Notes: a model not told the origin generated them from the sequence alone. A stretch of 64,000 nt of DNA from Daphnia pulex (GCF_021134715.1 NC_060023.1:1798001-1862000), one strand, 5' to 3'. Positions 12,120-23,630 are shown, numbered from the stretch's first letter. Translations and numbers: made by a program.

Positions 12120-12960
12120 TGAAGAAATATCAGCGATATCGTTGCGCATACAAATGGACATCAAGTTGACCGTCAAAATTTAATTAATTTTAGACTTTTC
12201 ATCACGCGTCAACTATTGCGACATCACATAGGTTTATTCTCTTCCAACTGCTAGCTGTGTGGCCGTGAGATGCCCTTTCGTCAGACAAGTCACGTTCAAT
12301 TCGCCCGAATGATTCAAATATTAATTAATCAGGATATACCAAATGTCTTTGACCCCTGGATGTCCGTCTGAATGGAAATCAGCCAGCGTCATTAACTTGT
12401 GTGCAATTCAGAATGACCAAATACAAACCTTGACCGTTGGCTTTTTCGCTAACGTCATGCGACTATTCGGCTTCACGTCTGGATATTATGATCAGACATT
12501 GTTGACTAGCAAAGCCCCTGTGGTCAATTTGTAGTCTCTCTATAAATCAAGTGTTTTAATCAATAGATTTCTTAATCAAATGAGAGGCATCCCAGACTCT
12601 ACAACAAAAGTATAGCGCAATAAACATCTGATCGAGGAAACTAGCGAACCCGTACCTAAAAAAACAAAGCATAGACACAATGGGAAGTCGTCATTTGATT
12701 AACAGGCAATTCATAAAATGGTCATTTCAAATTTAAATATTATTTCCAAGCGACAAGATGACGAATTTTGACGGGATATATCGTAATACCCCGCTAGAAT
12801 TCAAGAATAATCTATATATTGAACTAGGGTTATAGACATTCTACAATCACCCAACGGTTCTTTAGAGTAATTTAACCGTAATCAAACCAATGGATGAAAT
12901 GATAACGATTCAAAATTTGAGTTGACCCCCCCAAAACATTTGTCTGATGCAGATGTGGCA
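12120..12960. other. Shared upstream region of two divergent secreted-protein genes
   Basis: The minus-strand gene (ATG 12038) and plus-strand gene (ATG 13063) point away from each other with no coding sequence between. The region is AT-rich. Any shared regulation is inference. Confidence 0.5.
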
Positions 12961-12971
12961 GAGCGTCTACG

Positions 12972-12980
12972 TATATAAAA
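12972..12980 (+). promoter_or_regulatory. TATA box
   Basis: TATATAAAA stands about 90 bp before the ATG at 13063. It puts the transcription start near 13003, which rules out the GTG-initiated reading frame that opens at 13000. Confidence 0.6.
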
Positions 12981-13062
12981 TAGATCAGCCATTTGTTATG
13001 TGCTCAAACGATCTCCGACTGTCCTTAGCTTAAGTGCTGATAAATCCAACAAAAGCAAAGAC

Positions 13063-13860
13063 ATGAAGTGCAATCAATTTAATCACCTGGCGGTTTACCT
13101 GTCAATGATTTCACTAATTCTCGTCATAGTCGATCCGATGGCGGCTCGAGTCGTCATCGACCCCGGAGTCGACGAAGCTGGCAACGGTCTCTACGGCGGA
13201 ATGGTCCAGGGCCGTCAGATCACAGCCCTGCTGACCGTCACGCGGACCGTTTCCTCTGCGACGACGTCGACTTTATCCACGACCAGCCTTTGCGTCAAGC
13301 TGAGCACCAGCGGAAGTCTGACGCCCACCCAGTGCCGCCGCCGCCGCAACTGGAACGGACGCCGAGAAGAAGAACCTTTGCTCTACGTCCTGTTCGACCA
13401 GAACGGCGAAGATGTTGAATTCGTCCAGCCCAGTCGAATCGATCCGTCCAAAGTCTTGAGGTAATTACAAACATTTTCATTTCTCTTTTAACAATTAATT
13501 TAATCAACTATAAAATAATATTTAATTTGGCTCTTATTAAATAGTGTGGAAACGACGGAATTGGCCAAATTCCGTGACGGGATACCAGCATCAACCGGGC
13601 CGGCCATCATCGAATCATCATTAGAAACCGAAGATTCTTCAACGGAGGACAACGGCGTCCGTGTCGCTCAGCCCATTTATTTCAGCGCGCTGGCGTCCAT
13701 CCTGTCCAATATCTTTCCAAGTGCTTTCCAGTCGACGACGACCAGCACGAAAACATCGACCGTTTACGCAGGAGGTACCACTGTCGTCACCGTCTACACT
13801 TCCACCAATTCGTTCACTCTTGTCGGCTCCTGCTATCCGGCTTTCCCTCCGCTTTGTTAG
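13063..13860 (+). CDS. Small secreted Thr/Ser-rich protein with RRRR site (family member 2)
   Basis: Two exons, 13063-13460 and 13545-13860, give 237 aa. The signal peptide is LAVYLSMISLILVIVDP. Then come ARVVIDPGV, a Thr/Ser-rich stretch, a Cys pair ending in TQCRRRRNWNGRREEEP, LLYVLFD and the phase-2 intron after DPSKVL. After it: NGVRVAQPIYFSAL, a second Thr/Ser/Val-rich stretch and LVGSCYPAFPPLC at the end. Start choice follows the TATA box and the signal peptide. Function is unknown; see the family finding. Confidence 0.8.
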
Positions 13861-14403
13861 AAATGATCCATTATTATATTCCCTATTGATATTGATATTT
13901 AATTGTCTCTGAATTTATAAGTTTAGTTTAGACTAATGATTTGTTAGCCCGTTCGCTTATTTTAGTTGGAAATCGTTCGTATTATCCACTTAAATTTAAG
14001 TCGAATTTAGTTGCTAGTTTTTCGTCATTATAACCAATACAAATCTGATTTAAAAAATGTACCGTTCTGGTGGAGTTTATTCAATTTAAAGTAATAATAA
14101 AAAATTCTTATAAGGGCGTGATTTGACAACCCTTCGTCAAAATAAGAAAAAGAGAAATTATGAAACATTTTTCTCGGGGGTTGTATATAAGTGGGCGTTG
14201 ACTTGGGTGTCGTTGACGTCGAGTCATAAAGTTCGTTGCACGATAGTAATATCCATCTGCTGACTAGAGGCTGTTAAGAGACGATATTTTAGTTTTATTA
14301 GACGTTAATACAATTCGCTGGAGGATTGTTGCGGTTATTTTTTGGTCATCCCATTTTTTTTCAGAGTTACGCCGGAAGGTTTTCCATCCGTATTCCGGGC
14401 TTG

Positions 14404-14410
14404 TATAAAT
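14404..14410 (+). promoter_or_regulatory. TATA box
   Basis: TATAAAT stands 64 bp before the ATG at 14474, with an ACAGT initiator-like site about 25 bp downstream. A second TATATAAG string near 14186 is too far upstream to be needed. Confidence 0.55.
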
Positions 14411-14473
14411 AGCAAAGAGTGACATGGATACAGTATCGTCGTCGTCGCCAAGCGCAAAACAGCAGAAATTATC

Positions 14474-15327
14474 ATGCTTCCATCCATCCGTCCATCGTTC
14501 GCCTTGATTGCTGTCGTCTTGCTGGCTTTGTTGGCCGTCGAGATTCCGGCCCGTGTGGTCGAAGATGTCGTCATCGATCCATCGATGGTCTCCGCCATCG
14601 CTGAGCCAATGGTCCGCCAGGCCAGGCAGCAATCGACAGCCACCGTCACCGTCCTCAAAACCGTATGGCGTTCATTTATTGTCATTTTAATTCGCAATTG
14701 AATTTGGAATTATTTGGTGTTTATAGACGACCCTCTCGTCCGTCACGACCACCGTCCTGACCACCAAGAAAATCTGCGGCATCATAGCTTCCGTCTCGGC
14801 TGGCACGGTCAACCCTGGTGGCATTGTCACATTTACCAACGCTCCGGCTGCAGCCTGCAGCCGCCGGAGGCGTCAGTATTGGGACCAGCCCGTCTTTGTA
14901 GCCCTCAAGAACGACGACGACACCAGCTTGCAGTACTTCCGATTGAATCCCACCCAAGTTTTGAAGTAATTATTCAAAATTGAGCGCGGGAAATTCAAAC
15001 TGACCAAAATTTTTTTTTCATAGTTTCGAGCCGACGTTGTTGCCACAATTCCGCAACACCCACAGCCCGAGCGTTCAACTGGTAAAGGAATCATCCTTCA
15101 TTCTTCCGTCGTTCGACAAGCCGTCGGATAACGTCCGCGTGGCCAGCCCACTATTCGGGATCAGCAGTCTCATCTCTTCCATCGTGTCTGGCATTTTGAC
15201 GACGACAACCACCACGACGTCGACCATCACCGCTTATACGTCCACTTCTGTATCCACGTCGTTCACAGGCACCGCCAGCTATTACGTCGTCGGAGCTTGT
15301 TATCCGGCTGGCCTCACCACTTGCTAA
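14474..15327 (+). CDS. Small secreted Thr/Ser-rich protein with RRRR site (family member 3)
   Basis: Three exons, 14474-14662, 14727-14965 and 15024-15327, give 243 aa. The signal peptide is FALIAVVLLALLAVEIPA. ARVVEDVVIDP is shared with member 2. A Thr/Val stretch is followed by a Cys and then ACSRRRRQYW. The phase-2 linker intron lies after NPTQVL, in the same place as in the two siblings; the first intron is extra. The second half has NVRVASPLFGISSL, a very Thr-rich stretch and YYVVGACYPAGLTTC at the end. Cysteines are limited to the ends of each Thr-rich block, which may mean one disulfide per block. Confidence 0.8.
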
Positions 15328-16816
15328 TAGATTTGACCGATAAGCCCGCGCTCTGGTGTCATTGACCGCGGTTCAAGAATTATATCCACGACTCTCACGA
15401 TTAAAATTATGCCATTTTGTGTCGACTATATATTTAAAAATAGAACAAGCCTATAGGCAATTGTTGTAGGTCCCATCAGTTTTTTTGTTTTAGATTATGC
15501 ATACGATCCTTCAATACAAGACCCCTATCGTAATTCAAACTGTCATTTTATTAACTAGAGTGTGTTGTCTTATTTTCTTTTGGTATCCCCTGAGGGGTTT
15601 TATTGTATTTTGTTTAATTTTGATACTGGTAGAGCTCATAGTATGACTTTTAAGAAGAGTTTGATACAAAAATAAACACGATCCATCAAGCGGATGTCGT
15701 GAACGGGAGGCCGAACCGCTTTTTTTTTTGTTAGGATCGGTTTGAGTATCGATTTCTAATATTTGTTTTTACATCGATTCATCAAAAGATAATGTCGTCT
15801 GCTATGTAACTTGTCAGCACTTGTCAGTTGTTGTCACCATTTCGTGTTATCACTTATTACATTTTACGAAATTTGACACGTTAAAATGAGATGAAGTTTT
15901 CGAACAGGTGCAAAACGAAAGGTTTTCGGAAGAGAAGAGTACGGTGACAATTTCAGCAACAGGTGAATTTTTGTTTTTATGCTATTATTTGTTTACTGCT
16001 AAAATGTTTGTACGTCCAACCGACCTAATATCTTATCCATTATCTTTTGAAAATCTCGGAATCTCCCCCCCCCCTTAAACTATTAACGTTAGTGAGAATT
16101 GAAAACCGAGGAAATTGTCTCTGACAAAACACCTGTTTCATCTGATTGGACACAGTTTGAACTTTGTGTATGAACAAGTCCATTAATCCCAGCGTATCTA
16201 AACATTGGGAGGGTTACCTGGGTTCTGTTATGTGGTGGATTGCTTGCAGCCATGGTTTGCAGTTAGATCATTATTTGGGTGGATCAAGTTCGGGAGTGTG
16301 ATATCACTTCAAAAGAGTTCGTTTTGCATTGATCCATTTTGGTAACAACACAATGTGTTTGACGTAATTTCAACAACAAATAATGCCATTTCTAAAAATG
16401 CAACAAAAAACGTGTTTGTTGTTGATTGAGTGTAATTGGCAGACTTTTTTAGGTCATCTAATCAGCCTTCAGCAATATTGACTTCTTTGGTGAAGAAGAA
16501 TGCTATCTAGCGATCAGAAACACAAAGGCAATTCGATTGATTGAATTTAGTTAACTGTAATCATTTTTTTTTATGATCTTATTAGCAATTAGCGAGGCCA
16601 TGAAATTTTCAACTGCATGCAAGTGGCTTCCGGCTAATGCTAAAAGCTAATTTTATTGCGTATTACGATACGATTGTTTTATTTACTTGGCAGCATAAGG
16701 ATATAGGCTGTCGAACCCTTAAATACCCAGGAGCGATGAACCTTGCTCACAAATGTGTGTAGCACAAACTGAAAAACAAAATTCTTTAGTATGAACAGAG
16801 CACTCATCTTTACCTA
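15328..16816. other. Intergenic; no gene seen
   Basis: No coding signal was found. It is AT-rich, with short homopolymer runs (poly-T near 15720, poly-C near 16066). A non-coding 5' exon of the gene starting at 16817 may lie here. Confidence 0.45.
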
Positions 16817-17974
16817 ATGAAGAAACCTGGCGGGTGCATGGCGTTTCCATCACGAATCCATCGGAGGCACATCATCGCCATCTTTTTCCTGTGGTCCTTA
16901 TTGGCAATTTTCTTCCATCATTACAATTCCGGCGGATCGAAGAGGGAAAAAATTCGCAAAGGGGACGGCATGTGTCCCCCAGTTTCCCCACTGTTAAGTA
17001 AATAATGGCCGTTATCTTTAAATTGACTCATAAATATTAAATTTCCATTTTCCAGACGGTTGGACGGACGTTTCCAATTACACCAGGAACGCTTTGAGTT
17101 ATTCCGGACGATCGCCGCTACAAGTTGGCGGGAGTTACCAGCCTGTCGAGTGCCGAACGAATCGCAAACTTGCCGTCGTTGTTCCTTACAGGAACCGGAA
17201 TTCCCAGTTGGATATTTTTCTTCATTACCTACATCCGTTTCTTCAGCGCCAGCAGCTCGACTACACCATCTTCGTCGTAGAACAAACTGGTACAACTTAT
17301 TCTATTTTATTTGAATAAATAGCAAATTTTGAATGTTGAAATTGGTGAATTAAAAATAGGAAAACTAACGAATCCCTTCAATCGGGGTATGCTGATGAAC
17401 ATTGGCTTCACCGAGGCTCTCCGTCTGCGATCGTTTGATTGTTTCGTCTTCCACGACGTGGATTTATTGCCGGAAGACGACCGCAATTCTTACACTTGTC
17501 CGGAAGTCGGAGAACCTCGTCACTTATCCGTCGCCATCAACACATTCGGTTACAGGTGCTAGCCGTCCATTATCTCTGCGGATTATTTTTTGAAAGATTC
17601 TTTCGTGTCTCAGACCTATCGGTCCGAATCATTTTGGCGGAGTTAGTTCACTCACTACGGTCGATTTCGTGGCGGTCAATGGATTTTCCAACAGGTTCTG
17701 GGGTTGGGGTGGCGAGGACGACGATCTTTACGACCGTCTTCGTTCGAAAAATCTGACGGTCCGTCGCCACCGTCCGTTGCGTCAGACGCGCTACACAATG
17801 CTTCCGCACGACACGGCGAAGCCCAATCCCGACCGGAAGAGAATTCTTCAAGAAAATCAATTTAACGTCTCTAGAGCGATGATGGCCGATGGTTTAATTA
17901 CTTTAAAGTACCGGATTCTCAATTTGCAATTCAAATCTCTTAGCACCCACATTTTCGTCGAAATTGAACGATAA
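16817..17974 (+). CDS. Beta-1,4-galactosyltransferase / GalNAc-transferase (GT7)
   Basis: Four exons, 16817-16997, 17056-17289, 17360-17555 and 17614-17974, give 323 aa. The enzyme adds Gal or GalNAc from the UDP-sugar to GlcNAc-ended glycans in the Golgi. In order: type II anchor (IIAIFFLWSLLAIFFHHY), LAVVVPYRNRNSQLDIFLHY, IFVVEQT, PFNRGMLMNIGF, CFVFHDVDLLPEDDRNSYTC with the D-V-D metal site, HFGGVSSLT, the hallmark FWGWGGEDDDLYDR, and a MLPHD-type tail. The 70- and 58-nt introns are placed where the family sequence is continuous. At 323 aa it is a little short in the stem. The Gal-versus-GalNAc preference cannot be read with confidence. Confidence 0.93.
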
Positions 17975-18329
17975 AATTCAATTAATTTAGAATTAAAATG
18001 TCAACACTACCTTTCTAGTTATGGCGACTCGCTGACCATTTTATCGTTCTAATTAAATCTATCAGCCTCTCGTGAATGGATTGCTTCCAAACGGAGGAAT
18101 GTATTAGCACAAACTCGCGATATCACGGCAATTAAACAGTTATTGATCATCTACCCTAAGGATATTGTTTAATTAAAATTTCTGAAATTTCAAAAGATTA
18201 AAAACCGCCACCAGCTCTTTTTTATTCAGATGAACACTCGTCTTGTTATCTCAGTTGTGTAACTATACTGCTCCCCAATCGTGAACGAGACTAGTTCAAA
18301 CTAAGGTCGTTCGTATTCCTTCAAAGTGA

Positions 18330-19385
18330 ATGGAGCTGTTCGCCATTCGTTCTTCCGGTTTCCGCACCCATTTCCGCCCGAAAAAGTTAATCAAAACGAT
18401 GGTGATGTTGTTTTTGTTGGGACTTTTGCTTCTGTTCGCTCTCAACATTTTGTACGACAATCGGTTCGCCATCCCGTGGATGAAGCGGCGATTCCAGATC
18501 GTCCAGTGGACGGAAGAGTCCGACCAGGAGCTCCTGGGACCAAACAATCGGAGGATTTACTTCCACGAAACAAGCGGAAGAAGCCGATTGACTCTGAGGC
18601 AAAGTTGCGCAGTGGAATCGGCGGCCAAAGAGAATCCCGACCGGCCCGTCCAGCTCATCATGCAGACGGACAAGTCGTCCATCAATAGGCGGGGAACTTG
18701 GCTGAATGTTTTGTCCAACTACCCCAACGTGGCCGTCATCCTGATCAAGGAAATGGATTACTTTCGAGACACTCCGCTGGAAGACTGGTACCGCAAAGGC
18801 CAATGGCGACAGAGCCCTCACAAGCTGGAACATTTTGCCGATTACATTCGGATGCTGAGCAGTCTGAAAGGCGGAGGTCTCTACATGGACCTGGATTTCG
18901 TCACCATCAAACAGCTGGACATTGACAACTTTTTGGCCGTCGAGGACGCGGCGGCCAATCACCTTTCCAACGGGATTTTCCACTTTGATCACGGGCACCG
19001 TCTCATCCGCGAGATCGTCGACCAGCTGGCAGCTCGCTACCAGCCGGAAGAATGGAACGCTCACGGTCCGGCTCTCATTTTCTCCATCATGTCGAGGATT
19101 TGCGGATTGAAGACTGGGCAGCCGCTCTCCAACCAATGTCAGGATGTGGCCTTGATGCCTTACAACTTTGTCTATCCGATCCACTGGCCGGATTGGCGAA
19201 TTTACTTCCAGAAAGCCAACCGCAACGTCATGCAGTGGATCAACGGAAGCTACGCGGTTCACGTCTGGAACAAAATGTCGCACTCGGAACCTCTTCTAAT
19301 CAATTCCGATCAAGTTTACGCCACCCTGACCTCCAGACATTGTCCGTTCACGGTCGCCCGAGCTGCGCAATTCGATTCCTCGTAA
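18330..19385 (+). CDS. Alpha-1,4-galactosyltransferase-like (A4GALT family, GT32), intronless
   Basis: One exon encodes 351 aa. An N-terminal anchor (MVMLFLLGLLLLFALNIL) is followed by IYFHETSG, a RQSCAVESAA block, KLEHFADYIRMLSSLKGGGLYMDLDFV with the D-L-D motif, and WNAHGPALIF, all in the order of lactosylceramide 4-alpha-galactosyltransferases. The C-terminal part has VYPIHW and YAVHVWNKMS. In vertebrates the family makes Gb3 or P1 antigens; in insects it makes alpha-1,4-GalNAc on arthro-series glycolipids. Which one applies here is not visible. The dense neighbourhood of Golgi transferases supports a role in glycan or glycolipid assembly. Confidence 0.9.
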   Translation: MELFAIRSSGFRTHFRPKKLIKTMVMLFLLGLLLLFALNILYDNRFAIPWMKRRFQIVQWTEESDQELLGPNNRRIYFHETSGRSRLTLRQSCAVESAAKENPDRPVQLIMQTDKSSINRRGTWLNVLSNYPNVAVILIKEMDYFRDTPLEDWYRKGQWRQSPHKLEHFADYIRMLSSLKGGGLYMDLDFVTIKQLDIDNFLAVEDAAANHLSNGIFHFDHGHRLIREIVDQLAARYQPEEWNAHGPALIFSIMSRICGLKTGQPLSNQCQDVALMPYNFVYPIHWPDWRIYFQKANRNVMQWINGSYAVHVWNKMSHSEPLLINSDQVYATLTSRHCPFTVARAAQFDSS

Positions 19386-19593
19386 TAATATCGTTTTGAA
19401 TTTTGCCGCTTCTTTTCGGTAATAATAATACAAAATGTTGAGAGAAAGAAAGAAACGATCCGTTATTTTTATGACTTACACACTAATGCAAAATGACTTG
19501 AGGGGCTAACGATAGATGAGATATACCCCAACACTGGTGAGGGTTCAGGTTTGAATTAGGTGGCAAAGCTTCGAGGAGAGCGGACGCGAAAAA

Positions 19594-20797
19594 ATGGTTC
19601 TGGTTTACTACTACCACGCCCAGCAACGGTGCCGTTCCGGCAAGTTGCCGCTGTCCATCCGATTGCGGAAGAAGCCGCTGTTTGCCACCATCTTGTTGAC
19701 GTTCGCCCTGTCGGCCGTTTTCCTGTTTAGCTCTTCCGACATTCATCCGCAATCCGTCGAAGATGTCGAAGATGTCGTCGAAATGGATTTCGACGGTTTC
19801 AACAACGAGACGGGCGCTAGCAGTTACATTGTGCCCAATATTATTCATTACGTCCGGTTTAATATGACAGAGTATTCCTTCGTCGACTATCTCTGCTTGC
19901 GGGCGGCTTTCCTCCGCCAGCGACCCGATTTCGTCTACATCCACACCGACGTTCCTCATCCGGGGAACGGAGGCTTCCGGGGGAAATACTGGGACATGAT
20001 CAAGTTGGACAAGAAACTCATGTCGAGTATCCGCTTCTTACGCATTGAATTGGCGTCGGAGATCTTTGGCCAGCCGCTGAGTCGAGACTGGCGGGTCTAT
20101 CACGGGTCGGACATCGCCCGCATCCGCACCATGATGAAATATGGCGGCATCTACCTGGATAATGACGTCCTGGTTCTCCAAAATCTCGACAAGTATCGCC
20201 GGTTTGAGATTTCCATGAACTGGGACGAGGGTGACACTCTCGGTAGTCAGGTAGATTGTAATTATTTTGTTATTATTAGATTTATTAATGCAAGGTGGTT
20301 TTAATTGGAGAGTGGTTATATCGTTTTGTCCAGGTTATTGTCGCCCATAAGAACGCTCGTTTTCTGAGCCGATGGCTGGACTCTTATCATGATTATCGGG
20401 CCGATATTTGGTATTACAACGCGGGTGATCTGCCGGTCAAGGCGATTCTGAATGTTCATCCGGAAATTCTCCATCGAGTCAAAGGTGAATTCGGAGCCGA
20501 TTCCAAAAAGTCGTTGAAACATTTCACCGAAGAAGGCTACGAGGGATGGCGGAAGAATGACGCCATTCACTTGTTAGTGAACCATCTTTATTCCGGTGAG
20601 TTATTACGCTGTGTTAATTACGTAACATACAAAAAGTTGTGACATAATTCGTTGTTAATTTCCTCCTTATAGTGAAACCACAAGATTTTAAGCCGTTAGT
20701 TTTCGATGAAGAAATGATTCAAACGTACAAATTCCCGTTCGGACAAATGGCCAGGGAGGTTTTGGCAGCTTTGAACGAAACGGAATTAACTCTTTGA
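19594..20797 (+). CDS. DXD-motif glycosyltransferase (GT32-like), paralogue of 1271-2970
   Basis: Three exons, 19594-20250, 20334-20595 and 20673-20797, give 347 aa. It has a type II anchor (ATILLTFALSAVFLFSS), YIVPNIIHYVRF, HGSDIARIRTMMKYGGIYLD with D-N-D, VIVAHKNARF, WYYNAGD and the C-terminal block FPFGQMAREVL. It ends shortly after this block and lacks the long tail of its paralogue. The intron before VIVAHKNARF is absent from the paralogue, whereas the intron after NHLYS is shared in position and phase. Donor and acceptor sugars are unknown. Confidence 0.87.
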
Positions 20798-20973
20798 AAT
20801 TATATTTACATTTTTAAAAATTCTGATGCGTATCCTATAATTTATTTACTGAAAAAAAAGGTAATAAATCAAAAGTTACTTCGACATTATTATTATCTCA
20901 ATTATTTCTTAATTTGCTGTGTGACCTTGTTTTTGTATCATGTGAAATGCACAGTGTTGTTGAAAATCACGTG

Positions 20974-21392
20974 TTGTTGAAAATCTACTTCGTTACCTGT
21001 ACACCGGAGAAGTGTTCGGAGAAAACAACCGGCCAATTGAACATGTCGAAAATCTGTTTGCGGCTGCCGACAAGTACGCCATCAAATCCCTGAAAGAAGA
21101 GTGTGAATTCCACCTGTCAAAGAATTTAACTGTTAATAACATAACGCGTTATCTTGTCTTGGCCCATCGTCATAACTCGCCAAAGCTCACCGAGTCGACG
21201 CTGGATTTTATGGCGGAAAATGCGGCCCAAACCGTCTGTTCACGTAAAAAGACATATTGGATGGAGATAATGCAAGGTGATCCAGAACTCGCTTTTCAAG
21301 TTATGGAGCGTCTAGCAGGCAATAAAGAAAGGCGGACAGACAAACCAAACTTGGTGGGTAAGAAAAGGACTCGTCAATCAATGGAGAATTAA
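20974..21392 (+). pseudogene. 5'-truncated BTB/POZ gene copy
   Basis: From about 20976 the frame reads VENLLRYLYTGEVFGENN and on through LFAAADKYAI, closely matching the BTB-BACK part of the gene at 22578-23630. The MATH-like half and the start of the BTB fold are missing, and no upstream ATG supplies them. Downstream sequence (about 21680-21790) also resembles sequence after the intact gene (about 24150-24240), so this looks like one unit of a tandem duplication. A short protein from Met codons inside the copy cannot be excluded. Confidence 0.75.
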
Positions 21393-22577
21393 AAGAAGTT
21401 CACACTTGTTCGAGTCGGAATAAACTCCGAAAATTCCATATTTTATTCCCTTGTGTAGCCTTCAAATTCAAAAATGTACTAATCAAGAAAAATAAAAACA
21501 TGGAAGTAATGTCGTTCTTTCCTTAGAAATTTATTTCTTGCGCAGATATATAATCCGTACAAAATTATTATTTCGTGTTGTTTAACATTGTGAACGGCTG
21601 AACCTGTAATTTATTGTTTTATTCCTTAGTACTCCAGAAGGCGGTAAGAATCTACATATTTTAGGTTTAGCAAAATATTTATCAAACAAAGTAATTCTTT
21701 AGGCATGTAACTTGAAAATGGCAGCCACGCTTTTCAGTTCTCACGAAAATTCGTCTGCAATTCTCATCTGGTTTCTTGTTGACAGTTTTCTTTTGGCTAT
21801 GATGTGCTTGGAGCCCTGAATAGTCGAGCATCAATAAAATAAAATACGTAGGTATAGATAGGTAGTGTTCAACTTCAAACTCACTAACAAAAATAAAGTA
21901 ATTAGTAAAATCGGACATTTTACAAGTGTGTAAGGGCATTTGTGAGTAATCATCTGTCTAGAATTAAACATTTTTTTGTCAGTATTGCAATGTCATTGTC
22001 GTCAAAATCATTGTTAAGTTTTCAATGTTATTTGGATATTATGCTCTGACTTGTCTCGTTAGTGCAGATCTTTAGTTTAGGTTAGTGTTGACCACTCATG
22101 ATCTTTTGTGATAATTTTACATGATAATTACCCAGTATGCAGCATTAATTGAGATGTATTATCTGTTTCTTTAAAAGAAATAATCATACACTAAGATGAA
22201 GAGTAGTACATAAGTAACACAGATTTAAATTTTTTTTAATAATTTCAATCAAAACAATTTAAATCATGTTGAGCTTCATTAAATACCTCATTTATTCTCT
22301 TTTCAGGCTAATCGTTGATCCTTCACATTAAAAACAAAAGTGTGTTTGAAAAGGAAGACATCGAGTTTATTGAACTGTTCACTATCAGCAATCCAGGTAG
22401 TGGCACTCACTTAGGTCTGTACAACTTAATCGTAACACAATTTTCATCTTTTTAACGATCTTTCATAAATATTCAGGTCTTATCTGGGCATCTCATGCTC
22501 CTGTCGGCCGCCGTGGCTATTACCTAAACCGTCGCATACAAGGACTCTGTAGTTAACCAAACTCTAGTTAATCAAAC

Positions 22578-23630
22578 ATGGCTAAGGCACGACAAATCAG
22601 AGAAGGATTATACTGTATAACATGGAATGTTATGGAAGAATATCGATCCGCTTTTTCAAGAAAGCCAGTGCTCGTTGAAAATCTGCCTAGGATATTTGAA
22701 TCTTGCCATCTCACTTACCAAGTAGTAGAAAGAGAAGACAAGTTAGTTCTTGAAATGCAACCCGTTTTTTCTGAAGTCATGTTGCCTAGCGATTTGGACG
22801 CGATACTTATCCTGGCCAGCCACAATGGTATCCAACAGCAGATGATCTTGAAGCAATCAAAGTGGGTAACCTGTTACAGTTACGACGGGGACTGGTATGA
22901 TGAAGATTATGGATGCAGTGAGCAAAGGATTGGTTTTGACATTATCGTAGATTTGAATCCTGATGGCGTCACCACATTAAAAAAAGGGACGAAATTTGTC
23001 CATGATAACTTGTTGAATCTGTGGGAAAACAAGACTCTGTCGGATGTCACTTTTACATGCCAAGGTAAAAACTTTGCGGCCCACACCAACATTTTGGCCT
23101 CTGGTAGTCCCGCACTGTACGCCATGTTTCAGAACGATTTCAAAGAAAAAAGGGAAAGAATTGTCGAAATCACAGACTTTGATCCACATATTGTTGAAAA
23201 TCTACTTCGTTACCTGTACACCGGAGAAATTTTCGAAGGAAACAACGGTCCAGCGAATATAGATGTCGAAAATCTGTTTGCGGCTGCCGACAAGTACGCC
23301 ATCGATTCCCTGAAAGAAGAGTGTGAAGTCCACCTGTCGAGGAATTTAACCGTAGATAATATGACGCGTTATCTTGTCCTGGCCCATCGTCATAACTCGT
23401 CAAAGCTCACCGAGTCGACGCTGGATTTTATGGCGGAAAATGCGACAACTGTTTTTTCACGCTCACGGAAGACAGATTGGATGGAGATAATGAAGAGTCA
23501 TCCAGAACTCGCCTTTCAAGCCATGCAGCGTCTAGTAGTGGGCGATCGAAAAAAGCGCGTAGTCAAATTAAAACCATTAAGAAAAAGACTTGTTAACAAG
23601 TGGCATGTTATCAGCAGTGAGTTTGACTGA
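22578..23630 (+). CDS. MATH-like/BTB-POZ protein, SPOP-like
   Basis: One exon encodes 350 aa. Residues about 1-140 form a divergent MATH-like region. The BTB fold starts at LSDVTFTCQGKNFAAHTNIL (about residue 153) and continues with LLRYLYTGEIF and LFAAADKYAI. A BACK-like tail has LVLAHRHNS and STLDFMAENA. Such proteins usually link substrates to Cullin-3 ubiquitin ligases; the BTB dimer binds Cullin-3 and the MATH part binds the substrate. Likely upstream acceptor sites (TTTTCAG near 22307 and ATTCAG near 22477) suggest a spliced 5' UTR. The family is amplified here: a truncated copy lies just upstream and a decayed one in the spacer at 37716-38588. Confidence 0.85.
   Translation: MAKARQIREGLYCITWNVMEEYRSAFSRKPVLVENLPRIFESCHLTYQVVEREDKLVLEMQPVFSEVMLPSDLDAILILASHNGIQQQMILKQSKWVTCYSYDGDWYDEDYGCSEQRIGFDIIVDLNPDGVTTLKKGTKFVHDNLLNLWENKTLSDVTFTCQGKNFAAHTNILASGSPALYAMFQNDFKEKRERIVEITDFDPHIVENLLRYLYTGEIFEGNNGPANIDVENLFAAADKYAIDSLKEECEVHLSRNLTVDNMTRYLVLAHRHNSSKLTESTLDFMAENATTVFSRSRKTDWMEIMKSHPELAFQAMQRLVVGDRKKRVVKLKPLRKRLVNKWHVISSEFD

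Noticed and set aside
12961-13062. Start of the second RRRR-family protein at 13000
   Set aside because: That codon is GTG and lies at or before the transcription start predicted from the TATA box; the ATG at 13063 opens directly into a signal peptide.
18387-19283. 298-residue antisense frame over the A4GALT-like gene
   Set aside because: It is a shadow of a real coding exon; the sense strand carries the family motifs.
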